DNA of 64,000 nt from Lacinutrix sp. Bg11-31. GTDB lineage: Bacteria; Bacteroidota; Bacteroidia; Flavobacteriales; Flavobacteriaceae. The stretch spans positions 1,178,001 to 1,242,000 of the forward strand of contig NZ_CP025118.1 in assembly GCF_002831665.1 (NCBI RefSeq). Direction: 5' to 3'. Below are positions 1 through 8,721 of the stretch, one piece after another; the stretch's first letter is position 1, and the number at the start of each line of letters is the position of its first letter. Made by a program: the position numbers and the translations under genes. The notes below the pieces were generated by a model. It was not told the DNA's origin. It saw nothing but the letters and a program-made list of their open reading frames with translations, and searched no databases.

Positions 1-361
1 TATCTAACTGCACACCACTATGTCCATAACTTAAAGATTGTATTTTTAAAAGTAGCATTACTTTTACTACTTTTTCTGGAACACGATCTCCTGTTCCACA
101 CGCATGAGACATCACTAAATTCTCTTGTAATTTAGTTAAATCTTTCTTAGAAATTTCTACATTATATAAAGAACCAAAACCAGTATTTATACCATAAAAT
201 GGTTTATCGGCTTCACTTAGTTTCTTGTCTAAATACGTTTTACACGTTTTAATTTTTTGAATAGATTCCTTAGACAATTTCAGTTTCTTATTGTCTTTAA
301 AAATATTGTAAATAGTTACAATGTCTAGTTTTTCTGATGATATATAATGGAATGTGCTCAT
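1..361 (-). CDS. hutH: Histidine ammonia-lyase, N-terminal part (runs off window)
   Basis: The minus-strand frame opens with ATG at 361 and stays open to the window edge, giving about 120 residues of a protein that is usually about 500 long. The stretch YGINTGFGSL followed by LQENLVMSHACGTG is the N-terminal signature of the histidine/phenylalanine ammonia-lyase family, and flavobacterial HutH proteins share the run LLLKIQSLSYGHSG seen here. The enzyme deaminates histidine to urocanate, the first step of histidine use. The Ala-Ser-Gly triad that forms the MIO cofactor lies outside the window, so catalytic integrity cannot be judged. The gene is divergent from the TlpA-like gene, and the two share a 119-bp intergenic space. 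Confidence 0.9.
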   Translation of the reverse strand, partial: MSTFHYISSEKLDIVTIYNIFKDNKKLKLSKESIQKIKTCKTYLDKKLSEADKPFYGINTGFGSLYNVEISKKDLTKLQENLVMSHACGTGDRVPEKVVKVMLLLKIQSLSYGHSGVQLD

Positions 362-450
362 TGGATTATTTTAAAGTCCACCAAAGTTGAGTAAATGTTA
401 ATTATTATGCAAATAATATTAATAGTTTATGAAAATCTCTTTTAATCTCA

Positions 451-458
451 TACTTTTG
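451..458 (+). promoter_or_regulatory. -7 promoter element (TACTTTTG) for the TlpA-like gene
   Basis: TACTTTTG matches the Bacteroidota -7 consensus TAnnTTTG and ends 22 bases before the ATG at 481, which would leave a 5' leader of about 15 bases. No convincing -33 TTG is seen at the usual spacing, so this is a motif match only. Confidence 0.45.
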
Positions 459-480
459 GTTAAAATTTAACTACTAAAAA

Positions 481-1842
481 ATGAAAAAATTATTATTAGG
501 TTTATCAGTATTGGCAACAGTAGCTTGTAAGCAAGAACCAAAAATTGATTATGTTGTTCTTTCTGGTAAAATGGATGCTCCAGCAGCTAAAAAGGCAATG
601 ATTAATGGTATTGACTTTAAACAAGAAATTAATATTGCAGAAGATGGGACTTTTGCAGATACTTTAAGAGTAGCTGAAAGTGGTTTTTACAATATTTCTG
701 TTGGAAGAGAAAGAGCGTCGCTTTATCTTAAACATGGGGATAATGTTACTGTTAATAAGAGTGCTAATGGTTTTTCTTTTGAAGGTCCAACTGCTACAGT
801 AAATAATTATTTTAAAACTAAAGATAAAAACAACGCAACTTTAAGAGGTGATGCTGCTGCTTTTTATTCTTTAAATGAATCCGATTTTAAAGCTAAAGTG
901 AATGCTTTAAAGGATGTTAATATAGAAACACTTAATAAACTTGAAAGTGCAGATGCAAATTTTGTTGCAGCTGAATTAAAAAATCTACAATACGATTCTT
1001 ACGCTTTATTAAATGATTATGAAAATGCACATGGTCATTTTGCTAAAATAGAAGACTTTAAAGCTTCTGAAGATTTTTTACCTTCAGAATTAAAAACCAT
1101 GACTTACGATAATGAAGTAGATTATAAAAACTCTTCAGCTTATCAGCAATTAGCTTTTGGAAGTATTCTTAATCCTATTTTTGATGGTATTGATGATATT
1201 AGCGAATTAAATCCATCTTTGTTGCAATCTGTTAGCGACATAAAAATTCCGGCATTAAAAAATGAGATTGTTGAATACTTAGCAAAAATGGCATTATCTC
1301 CAGGTAATACTAGTTTAAACGAGATGTACACGTTTTTAAGCGAAAATACTACAGACGATAAAACAAAAGAAGACATTAAAGTAAATTACGAAAAGTCTCA
1401 AGCTTTAGTAATGGGAAAAACGTCTCCAACTTTCGAAAATTACGAAAACCATAAAGGTGGCACAACATCTCTTTCAGATTTAAAAGGTAAGTATGTTTAT
1501 GTAGATGTTTGGGCAACTTGGTGTGGACCTTGTAAGGCAGAAATTCCTTCACTTCAAAAAGTAGAAAAACAATACCATGGAAAAAACATTGCTTTTGTAA
1601 GTACATCTGTAGATACAGCAAATGCTTACGATAAATGGAAAGCTATGGTAAAAGATAAAGAATTAGGCGGTATTCAATTATTAGCTGATAAAGCTTGGGA
1701 ATCTAAGTTTGTTCAAGATTACGGTATTAACGGTATTCCAAGATTTATATTAATAGATCCAGCTGGAAACATTGTTTCTGCTGATGCTCCAAGACCTTCT
1801 AGTCCTAAATTAATCGAGTTATTCGATTCTTTAAGTATCTAG
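481..1842 (+). CDS. TlpA-like thioredoxin-fold lipoprotein (thiol-disulfide oxidoreductase)
   Basis: A 453-residue protein. It begins with a lipoprotein signal, MKKLLLGLSVLATVAC, with the lipobox cysteine at residue 16, so it is probably anchored in the outer or inner membrane facing the periplasm. Residues 1-310 form a poorly conserved N-terminal region like those of Bacteroidota TlpA proteins. The C-terminal 140 residues are a thioredoxin fold with the active site WCGPC at 347-351 and the cis-proline segment GIPRF. Such proteins reduce or exchange disulfides in exported proteins such as c-type cytochromes; the specific partner cannot be read here. It is monocistronic, converging on nnr through a shared hairpin terminator. 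Confidence 0.85.
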   Translation: MKKLLLGLSVLATVACKQEPKIDYVVLSGKMDAPAAKKAMINGIDFKQEINIAEDGTFADTLRVAESGFYNISVGRERASLYLKHGDNVTVNKSANGFSFEGPTATVNNYFKTKDKNNATLRGDAAAFYSLNESDFKAKVNALKDVNIETLNKLESADANFVAAELKNLQYDSYALLNDYENAHGHFAKIEDFKASEDFLPSELKTMTYDNEVDYKNSSAYQQLAFGSILNPIFDGIDDISELNPSLLQSVSDIKIPALKNEIVEYLAKMALSPGNTSLNEMYTFLSENTTDDKTKEDIKVNYEKSQALVMGKTSPTFENYENHKGGTTSLSDLKGKYVYVDVWATWCGPCKAEIPSLQKVEKQYHGKNIAFVSTSVDTANAYDKWKAMVKDKELGGIQLLADKAWESKFVQDYGINGIPRFILIDPAGNIVSADAPRPSSPKLIELFDSLSI

Positions 1843-1850
1843 TCTTAAAT

Positions 1851-1904
1851 AATAAAGCATAAAAAAAGCGAACTTCTTAAAGTTCGCTTTTTTTATGCTT
1901 TATT
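1851..1904. terminator. Bidirectional intrinsic terminator between tlpA-like gene and nnr
   Basis: Positions 1851-1874 and 1881-1904 are exact reverse complements (24 bp) around a 6-base loop. The GC core (AGCGAACT) is flanked by A7 and T7 runs, so it works as a Rho-independent terminator in both directions for two convergent genes. The right arm overlaps the nnr stop codon. Confidence 0.92.
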
Positions 1905-3459
1905 ATTTTTCATCATCTGCCTGCTCAATTTGTGGCACTTCTGGCTGTTTAAACAAATCTAAATAAGCCAAACTTATACCATCTATAACATTACTTGCTA
2001 TAATACTTTGGTAACCTAATTGCTCAATTAAAATATCGGCACTTTTCCCATGTAAATACACACCAAAAAGTGTGGCTTGTAATGGATCATAACCTTGAGA
2101 TAACAAACCCGTTAACATTCCTGTTAAAACATCTCCAGTTCCAGCAGTTGCCAATCCAGGGTTTCCTGTAGCATTTAAATATAACTTATCATCGAAAACA
2201 GTAATGGTGTTTGCTCCTTTTATAACTACAATAACTTTATACTTTTTAGCAAAAGCTTTTGTTTTCTTTAATTTATCAAAATCGTCTTTCCATTTTCCAA
2301 CTAATCTTTCAAGTTCTTTTGGATGAGGCGTTAAAATGGTTAATTCTGGCAGCAACTTTAATAATGTTTTCTTTTTGGCTAAAATATTTAGACCATCTGC
2401 ATCAATAACTAAAGGTTTTTTGTTAGTTTTTAAAAATGCTTCCAAGGCAGAAGTTGTTTTAGAATCTGTACCTAAACCAACTCCAATACCAATAACTGTT
2501 GGCTCAATATCAAAATCAATTTTAGTTATTTTTTCTTCATCAGTATCTGTAATAACCATAGCTTCTGGAAAAGCCGTTTGCAATGGTATATATCCACATT
2601 TTGGAATATAAGCTGTTATTTTTCCAGCTCCAACTGCTAAAACAGAACGACTTGCAAGTGTTACAGCTCCAATTTTACCATAACTACCGCCTATTATTAA
2701 ACTATGTCCAAAACTTCCTTTATGACTGTATTTTTCGCGAGGTTTATAAATTGGCAGCACTTCGTTTTTACCAATTAAATTTACTTCTGTATCTGTAGTA
2801 AATAAATATTCTGGATCAATACCAATGTCCAAAACTTCCCATTGTACAGTGTATTTTGCCGTTTCTGGTAAAAAGAATACTAATTTTGGTGTTTGAAAGC
2901 TAAGCGTATATCCAGCATTAACCACTGCTTCTGGGTCATCAACACCTTTATCTGTAGGTAACCCTGATGGTAAATCTATAGATAGTGTAAACGCTTTTGT
3001 AACTCTAAAAAAGTTAAATAAACCTTTAACCCAAGCGTCTACAGGACGATTTAAGCCTATCCCAAAAACAGCGTCTACAATTATATCTTTTTCGTCAATT
3101 TTAATGGCACTAAAATCGTCTTCACAGCTTAATAAAGTTGGCCAGTTTTTAGTAACATTTTTAATACGATCATAATTAATTAAAAAATCTTTAGAACGTT
3201 TATCACTACAATTTACAACGTAAGTATTAACGTTATAACCATGTGTAATTAAATGTCTCGCAACTACTAAGCCATCTCCTCCATTATTACCAATACCACA
3301 AAATACATGAATTGGTACTTGAGCACCTTGCATTCTAGTATGTAACCAATTAAAAATTTGCGTTCCAGCACGTTCCATTAAATCGGTAGAGGAAATTTCT
3401 TGCTTTTCTTGAGTTAGCTTGTCTCCTTCGTAAATTTGTTCTTTAGAGAATATTTTCAT
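1903..3459 (-). CDS. nnr: Bifunctional NAD(P)H-hydrate repair enzyme
   Basis: A 518-residue fusion of the two metabolite-repair activities. The N-terminal half (about 1-215) is a YjeF_N epimerase domain with the signature GIGNNGGDGLVVARHL at 55-70. The C-terminal half (about 230-500) is an ADP-dependent (S)-NAD(P)HX dehydratase of the ribokinase-like fold with the GTGDVLTG loop. Together they convert damaged R- and S-NAD(P)HX hydrates back to NAD(P)H in the cytoplasm. Length and domain order are normal for the family. The ATG at 3459 opens MKIFSKEQI, the standard N-terminus in flavobacteria. It is divergent from the thr operon and nothing in the sequence links it functionally to its neighbours. 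Confidence 0.95.
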   Translation of the reverse strand: MKIFSKEQIYEGDKLTQEKQEISSTDLMERAGTQIFNWLHTRMQGAQVPIHVFCGIGNNGGDGLVVARHLITHGYNVNTYVVNCSDKRSKDFLINYDRIKNVTKNWPTLLSCEDDFSAIKIDEKDIIVDAVFGIGLNRPVDAWVKGLFNFFRVTKAFTLSIDLPSGLPTDKGVDDPEAVVNAGYTLSFQTPKLVFFLPETAKYTVQWEVLDIGIDPEYLFTTDTEVNLIGKNEVLPIYKPREKYSHKGSFGHSLIIGGSYGKIGAVTLASRSVLAVGAGKITAYIPKCGYIPLQTAFPEAMVITDTDEEKITKIDFDIEPTVIGIGVGLGTDSKTTSALEAFLKTNKKPLVIDADGLNILAKKKTLLKLLPELTILTPHPKELERLVGKWKDDFDKLKKTKAFAKKYKVIVVIKGANTITVFDDKLYLNATGNPGLATAGTGDVLTGMLTGLLSQGYDPLQATLFGVYLHGKSADILIEQLGYQSIIASNVIDGISLAYLDLFKQPEVPQIEQADDEK

Positions 3460-3606
3460 ATTTGTCTATCTATAGTATTATACTATATTAAAATTTATTC
3501 AAGATAATTCAGTCCTAAGCGATTTAAGCGCCTTAATTAAAAATTAAATTGAATAAAATTCAGAATTGTATAAAAATGATGAATTAGTTTTAATATTAGT
3601 GTAAAA

Positions 3607-3629
3607 GTAATACATTTACTAAGTATTAC
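3607..3629 (+). promoter_or_regulatory. Inverted repeat just upstream of the thr leader ORF
   Basis: GTAATAC (3607-3613) and GTATTAC (3623-3629) are perfect reverse complements around a 9-base spacer, 9 bases before the leader ATG. It could be a protein operator or a 5' hairpin of the leader RNA. No function can be assigned from sequence alone. Confidence 0.35.
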
Positions 3630-3638
3630 ACAGAAAAA

Positions 3639-3749
3639 ATGTATAACAAAACGCTAAATATCACTAATATTCCTACTACTTCTTTAGAAGTGACTATGGC
3701 TATGTTTACATTTTCAACTTCAATTATTATTACCCTTTTGGGTCTTTAA
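3639..3749 (+). CDS. Putative thr operon leader peptide (Thr/Ile-rich, 36 aa)
   Basis: A short ORF, too small for routine gene calling, starting at ATG 3639 and ending TAA 3747-3749. Of its 36 residues 8 are Thr and 5 are Ile, including adjacent Thr codons in IPTTSLEVT and a run of three Ile (SIIITL). It sits 77 bases before the thrA ATG and is followed by a small hairpin with a T-run (3775-3798). Inside it, ACTTCT/AGAAGT (3678-3691) can fold, and GTGAC (3690-3694) can pair with GTCAC (3765-3769) beyond the stop, giving mutually exclusive structures. This is the layout of ribosome-mediated attenuation, with Thr and Ile (the products of the pathway) as sensed residues. Leader identity is inferred; the codon bias is directly seen. 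Confidence 0.7.
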   Translation: MYNKTLNITNIPTTSLEVTMAMFTFSTSIIITLLGL

Positions 3750-3774
3750 ATCATATACCCTTCCGTCACAATTT

Positions 3775-3798
3775 GCAGTTTATTTCTACTGCTTTTTT
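3775..3798 (+). terminator. Candidate attenuator hairpin before thrA
   Basis: GCAGT (3775-3779) pairs with ACTGC (3788-3792) around an 8-base loop and is followed directly by six T. The stem is only 5 bp, weak for a terminator, but the T-run and its place between the Thr/Ile-rich ORF and thrA fit an attenuator. Confidence 0.5.
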
Positions 3799-3826
3799 AA
3801 AAATAAATACTATAAAATAAATACAA

Positions 3827-6271
3827 ATGCAAGTATTAAAATTTGGAGGAACATCTGTAGGTTCTTCAACAAACATCAATAAAGTTATTACAATATTAGA
3901 AGGCTATTCTAAAAAAGATAAAGTAATATGTGTGGTTTCTGCTGTTGGTGGCATTACAGATAAACTTCTTAAAGCTGGTAACTTAGCAAAAACTAACAAT
4001 AAAAATTATAAAATAGAATACAAATCTATTAAAGATAAGCACATAGATATTTTAGAAGAATTAATTCCTCAAAATAACACTGCAATTGTTACAGCATTAG
4101 AAACTAAATTAAAAAAGCTTAAAAATCTTTTAGATGGTATTTTTCTAATAAATGAATTATCTCCTCAAACCTCAGATCGTTTAGTGAGTTTTGGAGAACT
4201 TTTATCCTCATTTATTATAGCCGAAACTTTAAAGTCTAGAGGAGTAAATGCAACTAGAAAAAACACACAAGAACTTATTTTAACAAATTCTAATTTCACA
4301 AAAGCTGAAGTTAAATTTGAAGTAACCAATAAAAATATTCAAGACTATTTTAAAGAATCGACACAAGATATAACGATGCTTCCTGGTTTTATTTCAAAGT
4401 CAGATTTAGCTGAAATTACTACACTTGGTCGAGGAGGATCAGATTATACTGCAGCTATTGTTGCTGCTGCCTTAAAAGTAGAAAAACTTGAAATATGGAC
4501 AGATGTTAGTGGCATGTACACAACAAATCCTAAACTTGTTAAACAAGCTTTCCCAATAGAACGTATTAGCTATCACGAAGCTATGGAGTTGTCGCATTTT
4601 GGAGCGAAAGTACTTTATCCTCCTACTATTCAGCCTGTTTTAGATTTAAACATTCCTATTCATATTAAAAACACGCTTAAACCAAAAGAAGCTGGAACTA
4701 TTATTTCTAACGAAGGGAATACAAAATCATCTACTGCAACAGGAATTACCAATATTAATGACATTGCACTTTTAACCCTTCAAGGCAATGGTATGGTTGG
4801 TATTCCTGGTTTTTCAAAGCGTTTATTTGAAACGTTATCACAAGAAAAAATAAACATCATATTAATTACGCAAGCATCTTCTGAACATTCAATATGTTTC
4901 GGAATTTCTAAAGATGATGCAAATCAGGCTGAAGCTGCTATTAATTTAGCTTTCGAATATGAGATTTCTAAACATAAAATAGACCCTATAACCGTAGAAA
5001 AAAACCTATCTATTATTGCTTTAGTTGGTGATAATATGAAAAGCCATCAAGGTATTAGTGGTAAAATGTTTAGCGCTTTAGGAAAAAATAATATAAACAT
5101 TAGAGCGATTGCTCAAGGTGCTTCAGAAAGAAATATATCTGCCGTAATTGCAGAAAAAGATGTAGAAAAAGCATTGAATACTATTCACGAACGCTTTTTT
5201 GAAGACAACATTAAACAATTAAATGTCTTTATAACTGGAATTGGCAATGTAGGTGAAAAGTTAATTGACCAAATACAACAGCAAAGTGAATATTTAAAGA
5301 AAAACTTAAAAATTGATGTTCGTATTGTTGGTATGGCTAACTCTAAGAAAATGATTTTTAATGCTGAAGGTATCGATTTAGATAATTGGGCAAGCAAATT
5401 TCATCATGCAGATAAATCAAGTTTAGAAGGCTTCTTAGAAAAAGCAAAAGAACTTAACTTACGCAACAGTATTTTTGTAGATATAACAGCTAATGAAGGT
5501 GTTTCTAAAATGTATGAACACTACTTAAGAAACAGTATTGCTGTTGTAGCTTGTAATAAAATTGCATGTTCAAGTACTTATAGTAATTATAAACTTTTAC
5601 AAGATTTAGCACTTAAATATAATACACCCTTTTTTTACGAAACTAATGTAGGCGCAGGATTACCAATAATTAATACGTTAAACAATTTGGTGAGTTCTGG
5701 AGATAAAGTTACCAGTATTCAAGCTGTCCTTTCAGGAAGTTTAAATTTTGTATTCAATAATTTTAGCGATAAAACTAATTTTCATGATACTGTAAAACGA
5801 GCACAATTTGAAGGCTATACAGAACCAGATCCAAGAATAGATTTAAGTGGAATTGATGTTGCTAGAAAAATATTAATATTAGCGCGTGAAAATGGTGGAG
5901 CAATGGAAATAGAATCTATTGTAAACGACTCATTTTTAACTAAAGCAAATTTAGAAAGCGACACTGTAGACGATTTTTACAAAACGCTTAAAACTGAAGA
6001 AGCACATTTTCAAAAGCTATATGCTTCAGCAAAAGGAAAAAACTGTCAATTAAAATACGTTGCAGAATTTAAAAACGGAAACGCTAAAGTTGGATTAAAA
6101 GAAATTCCAGAAGGACATCCTTTTTACAATCTTGAAGGAAAAGATAATATTGTTATGTTCTACACAGAACGCTACCCTGAACAACCATTAATTATTAAAG
6201 GTGCTGGTGCTGGTGCAGATGTTACTGCTTCTGGTTTATTTGCAGATATTATAAAAGTAGGTAGTAAATAA
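3827..6271 (+). CDS. thrA: Bifunctional aspartate kinase / homoserine dehydrogenase
   Basis: An 814-residue fusion enzyme catalysing the first and third steps of the aspartate family pathway. The aspartokinase domain (about 1-290) opens with KFGGTSVGSS at 5-14 and contains the TLGRGGSDYTA substrate loop. Two ACT regulatory segments follow (about 310-455; VGIPGFSKRLF and GISGKMFSALG). The homoserine dehydrogenase domain begins near 465 with the nucleotide-binding motif FITGIGNVGEKL and has the catalytic-region GYTEPDPRIDLSGIDVARK. Length is normal for ThrA/MetL. It is the first structural gene of thrABC and is probably controlled by the upstream Thr/Ile-rich leader. The ACT domains also imply allosteric feedback. 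Confidence 0.96.
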   Translation: MQVLKFGGTSVGSSTNINKVITILEGYSKKDKVICVVSAVGGITDKLLKAGNLAKTNNKNYKIEYKSIKDKHIDILEELIPQNNTAIVTALETKLKKLKNLLDGIFLINELSPQTSDRLVSFGELLSSFIIAETLKSRGVNATRKNTQELILTNSNFTKAEVKFEVTNKNIQDYFKESTQDITMLPGFISKSDLAEITTLGRGGSDYTAAIVAAALKVEKLEIWTDVSGMYTTNPKLVKQAFPIERISYHEAMELSHFGAKVLYPPTIQPVLDLNIPIHIKNTLKPKEAGTIISNEGNTKSSTATGITNINDIALLTLQGNGMVGIPGFSKRLFETLSQEKINIILITQASSEHSICFGISKDDANQAEAAINLAFEYEISKHKIDPITVEKNLSIIALVGDNMKSHQGISGKMFSALGKNNINIRAIAQGASERNISAVIAEKDVEKALNTIHERFFEDNIKQLNVFITGIGNVGEKLIDQIQQQSEYLKKNLKIDVRIVGMANSKKMIFNAEGIDLDNWASKFHHADKSSLEGFLEKAKELNLRNSIFVDITANEGVSKMYEHYLRNSIAVVACNKIACSSTYSNYKLLQDLALKYNTPFFYETNVGAGLPIINTLNNLVSSGDKVTSIQAVLSGSLNFVFNNFSDKTNFHDTVKRAQFEGYTEPDPRIDLSGIDVARKILILARENGGAMEIESIVNDSFLTKANLESDTVDDFYKTLKTEEAHFQKLYASAKGKNCQLKYVAEFKNGNAKVGLKEIPEGHPFYNLEGKDNIVMFYTERYPEQPLIIKGAGAGADVTASGLFADIIKVGSK

Positions 6272-6292
6272 TAAAATTACTGTATAAAATTA

Positions 6293-6308
6293 CCGCTTTT
6301 GCGGAAAT
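6293..6308 (+). repeat. Short palindromic 5'-leader element, copy 1 (before thrB)
   Basis: CCGC (6293-6296), TTTT loop, GCGG (6301-6304), followed by AAAT and an A-rich tract. The same hairpin-plus-A-rich layout precedes gcvT and yebC 15-20 bases before their starts (11932, 15602). Here it places the true thrB start at 6325. Confidence 0.5.
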
Positions 6309-6324
6309 GAAAATATTTTTTTCA

Positions 6325-7245
6325 ATGAACGAAATAAAAATACTATCTCCTGCCACTGTGGCAAATGTCTCTTGCGGATTCGATGTTCTTGGCTTTTGCT
6401 TAGACAATATTGGAGATGAAATGGTAATACGAAAAACCAAAGTAAAAGGTATAAAAATTACTAAAATTGAAGGATACAATTTGCCTTTTGAAACAGAATT
6501 AAATGTTGCTGGTGTTTCTGCATTAGCAATGATTAATGATGCGAATCCAGACTGCGGATTCGAAATTGAAATTTACAAAAAAATTAAACCTGGAAGTGGT
6601 ATTGGTAGTAGTGCTGCAAGTGCAGCTGGAAGTGTTTGGGCAATGAATGAATTATTAGGAAAGCCATATAACGCAACACAATTAACAGCTTTTGCCATGA
6701 AAGGTGAAGCACTAGCAAGCGGAAGCGAACATGCAGATAACCTCGCTCCTGCTCTTTTTGGTGGATTTACTTTAGTTAAATCTACTACGCCTTTGCAAAT
6801 ATTAGAGATTCCAACACCTAGTGAATTATATGCAACTATAATTCATCCTGAAATTGAAATTAAGACAGCAGATTCTCGTGCTATTTTACCAAAAAAAATA
6901 GAACTTAAAAACGCCATTACACAATGGGCAAACGTTGGTAGCTTAATTCATGCTATGCATACTAACGATTATAATTTGTTAAGCAATTCGCTAAACGATG
7001 TTATTGTAGAGCCACATAGAAGTAAATTAATTCCACACTTCGATTCCGTTAAATCAGAAAGTTTAAAAACTGGTGCTTTAGGAGTAGGTATTTCGGGTTC
7101 GGGACCTTCTATTTTTGCTTTATCTAAAGGAAAAGAAAAAGCTGAAGCTGTTGCTCAAGCAATGAAAAACGTATATTCTAAAACCAATATTAATTTTAAC
7201 GTATACGTGTCTAAAATTAATACACAAGGTATGAAAATTATATAA
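6325..7245 (+). CDS. thrB: Homoserine kinase
   Basis: A GHMP-family kinase phosphorylating homoserine, the second-last step to threonine. The motif PGSGIGSSAASAAGS is the phosphate-binding loop, and SPATVANVSCGFDVLGF is the typical ThrB N-terminus. An in-frame ATG at 6307 would add six residues (MKIFFS), but I prefer ATG 6325. Homologues begin directly with this segment, and the upstream ATG lies inside a hairpin-associated tract shared with the leaders of gcvT and yebC. The product is then 306 residues, normal for ThrB. It lies 53 bases after thrA and is the second gene of thrABC. Confidence 0.93.
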   Translation: MNEIKILSPATVANVSCGFDVLGFCLDNIGDEMVIRKTKVKGIKITKIEGYNLPFETELNVAGVSALAMINDANPDCGFEIEIYKKIKPGSGIGSSAASAAGSVWAMNELLGKPYNATQLTAFAMKGEALASGSEHADNLAPALFGGFTLVKSTTPLQILEIPTPSELYATIIHPEIEIKTADSRAILPKKIELKNAITQWANVGSLIHAMHTNDYNLLSNSLNDVIVEPHRSKLIPHFDSVKSESLKTGALGVGISGSGPSIFALSKGKEKAEAVAQAMKNVYSKTNINFNVYVSKINTQGMKII

Positions 7246-7252
7246 ATGTATA

Positions 7253-7361
7253 GTCATTACGAGACGTTTTTTAGCGACGTGGGAATCTCTTGAACAGCAC
7301 TGAAAATTTAAAATTGTACAATAATTAAAAAGATTGCCAAGTCCTTTGTCCTCGCAATGAC
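7253..7361. repeat. REP/MITE-like element with inverted ends in the thrB-thrC gap
   Basis: Ends are GTCATTACGAG (7253-7263) and CTCGCAATGAC (7351-7361), near-perfect reverse complements; the inner parts GGGAATCTC and AGATTGCC are also related. The sequence type GTCATTGCGAGG...GCAATCTC is a dispersed non-coding repeat common in Bacteroidota and other genomes (from general knowledge, not a search). At 109 bp it fills most of the space between thrB and thrC, with no ORF. A partial copy lies after thrC at 8677. Confidence 0.65.
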
Positions 7362-7381
7362 AAGTAATTAGAAAAATAAAA

Positions 7382-8674
7382 ATGAACTACTACTCACTCA
7401 ACCATAAAGCACCAAATACAACATTTAAAGATGCTGTAATTAAAGGATTAGCTCCAGATAAAGGATTGTATTTCCCAGAAACAATAACACCATTACCAAA
7501 ATCGTTTTTCGATAACATAGACGATTTATCATATACTGAAATTGCTTTCGAAGCTATTAAACAATTCGTAAGTCCAGATATTCCTAAAGCTGTTTTAAAA
7601 ACGATAGTTGAAGAGACTTTATCTTTCGATTTTCCTATTGTAAAGTTAAATGATAATATTTCTACTTTAGAGCTATTTCATGGACCAACAATGGCTTTTA
7701 AAGATGTTGGCGCACGCTTTATGGCACGTTGTTTAGGTTATTTTAATAAAGACAATACAAACGAGATTACTGTGCTTGTTGCTACTTCTGGAGATACAGG
7801 AGGCGCAGTTGCTAATGGGTTTTTAGGTGTAAAAGGTGTAAATGTTGTTATTCTTTATCCTAGCGGAAAAGTGAGCGACATACAAGAAATGCAATTAACA
7901 ACACTTGGTCAAAACATAAAAGCACTTGAAGTAGATGGTGTTTTCGATGATTGCCAAGACATGGTTAAACGTGCTTTTTTAGACGAAGAATTAACAAGTA
8001 AAATGCAATTAACTTCTGCAAACTCTATTAACGTTGCGCGTTGGTTACCACAACTACTCTATTTTATATTTGCTTACAAGCAATTACATAAAACACATAA
8101 AGAAATTGTATTTTCTGTACCAAGTGGAAACTTTGGAAACGTTTGTGCAGGAATGATGGCACAACAGTTAGGCTTACCAATTAAACATTTTATAGCATCT
8201 AACAACGAGAATAACGTTGTAACACAATACTTAAAAACAGAAGATTATAACCCAAAACCATCTGTACAAACCATTAGTAATGCAATGGATGTTGGTAATC
8301 CAAGTAATTTTATACGTATTCGTGAAATCTATAAAAATAATTTTAACACATTAAAAAACAATCTATCTTCTTATAGTTTTAGTGATGCTGAAACTAAAGT
8401 AGCGTTAAAAGAAATTCACGATAAATATAACTATGTTGCAGATCCTCATGGAGCTGTTGGTTATTTAGGCAGTAAAGCTTATTTAGAAAACAATCCTAAT
8501 GCACATTGCGTGTTTTTAGAAACTGCACATCCAACAAAGTTTTTAGATGTAGTTGAAGACGTTATTAAAGAAAAACAACCACTACCAGAGCAAATACAAT
8601 CGGTTATGGGAAAAACTAAAGAAGCAACTAAAATTAGTAGTTACGATGGTTTAAAATCGTTTTTATTGAAATAA
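7382..8674 (+). CDS. thrC: Threonine synthase
   Basis: A 430-residue PLP enzyme converting O-phosphohomoserine to threonine. The PLP lysine is K107 in GPTMAFKDVGARFMARC. Downstream are the phosphate-binding loop ATSGDTGGAVANGF and the typical LTSANSINVARWLPQ and VPSGNFGNVCAG segments. The N-terminal YYSLNHKAPNTTFKDAVIKGL identifies the ThrC subgroup. It is the last gene of thrABC, separated from thrB by a 136-base gap filled by a repeat element, so read-through or coupling may differ from a tight operon. Length and motifs are complete. Confidence 0.96.
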   Translation: MNYYSLNHKAPNTTFKDAVIKGLAPDKGLYFPETITPLPKSFFDNIDDLSYTEIAFEAIKQFVSPDIPKAVLKTIVEETLSFDFPIVKLNDNISTLELFHGPTMAFKDVGARFMARCLGYFNKDNTNEITVLVATSGDTGGAVANGFLGVKGVNVVILYPSGKVSDIQEMQLTTLGQNIKALEVDGVFDDCQDMVKRAFLDEELTSKMQLTSANSINVARWLPQLLYFIFAYKQLHKTHKEIVFSVPSGNFGNVCAGMMAQQLGLPIKHFIASNNENNVVTQYLKTEDYNPKPSVQTISNAMDVGNPSNFIRIREIYKNNFNTLKNNLSSYSFSDAETKVALKEIHDKYNYVADPHGAVGYLGSKAYLENNPNAHCVFLETAHPTKFLDVVEDVIKEKQPLPEQIQSVMGKTKEATKISSYDGLKSFLLK

Positions 8675-8676
8675 AT

Positions 8677-8702
8677 GTCATTGCGTAGTATGAAGCAATC
8701 TC
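8677..8702. repeat. Partial REP-like repeat after thrC
   Basis: GTCATTGCG...GAAGCAATCTC is one arm of the same repeat type as 7253-7361, starting 3 bases after the thrC stop. No partner arm is evident downstream, so it is probably a remnant. Confidence 0.5.
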
Positions 8703-8721
8703 ATTTTTAAAATAGAATATC

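Noticed and set aside
3599..3629. Threonine or lysine riboswitch before thrA
   Set aside because: No long conserved aptamer-like structure is visible; the leader is explained better by a short Thr/Ile-rich ORF with a hairpin.
6249..6479. 76-codon minus-strand ORF overlapping the thrA end and thrB start
   Set aside because: No family resemblance; it is covered by two well-supported plus-strand genes.
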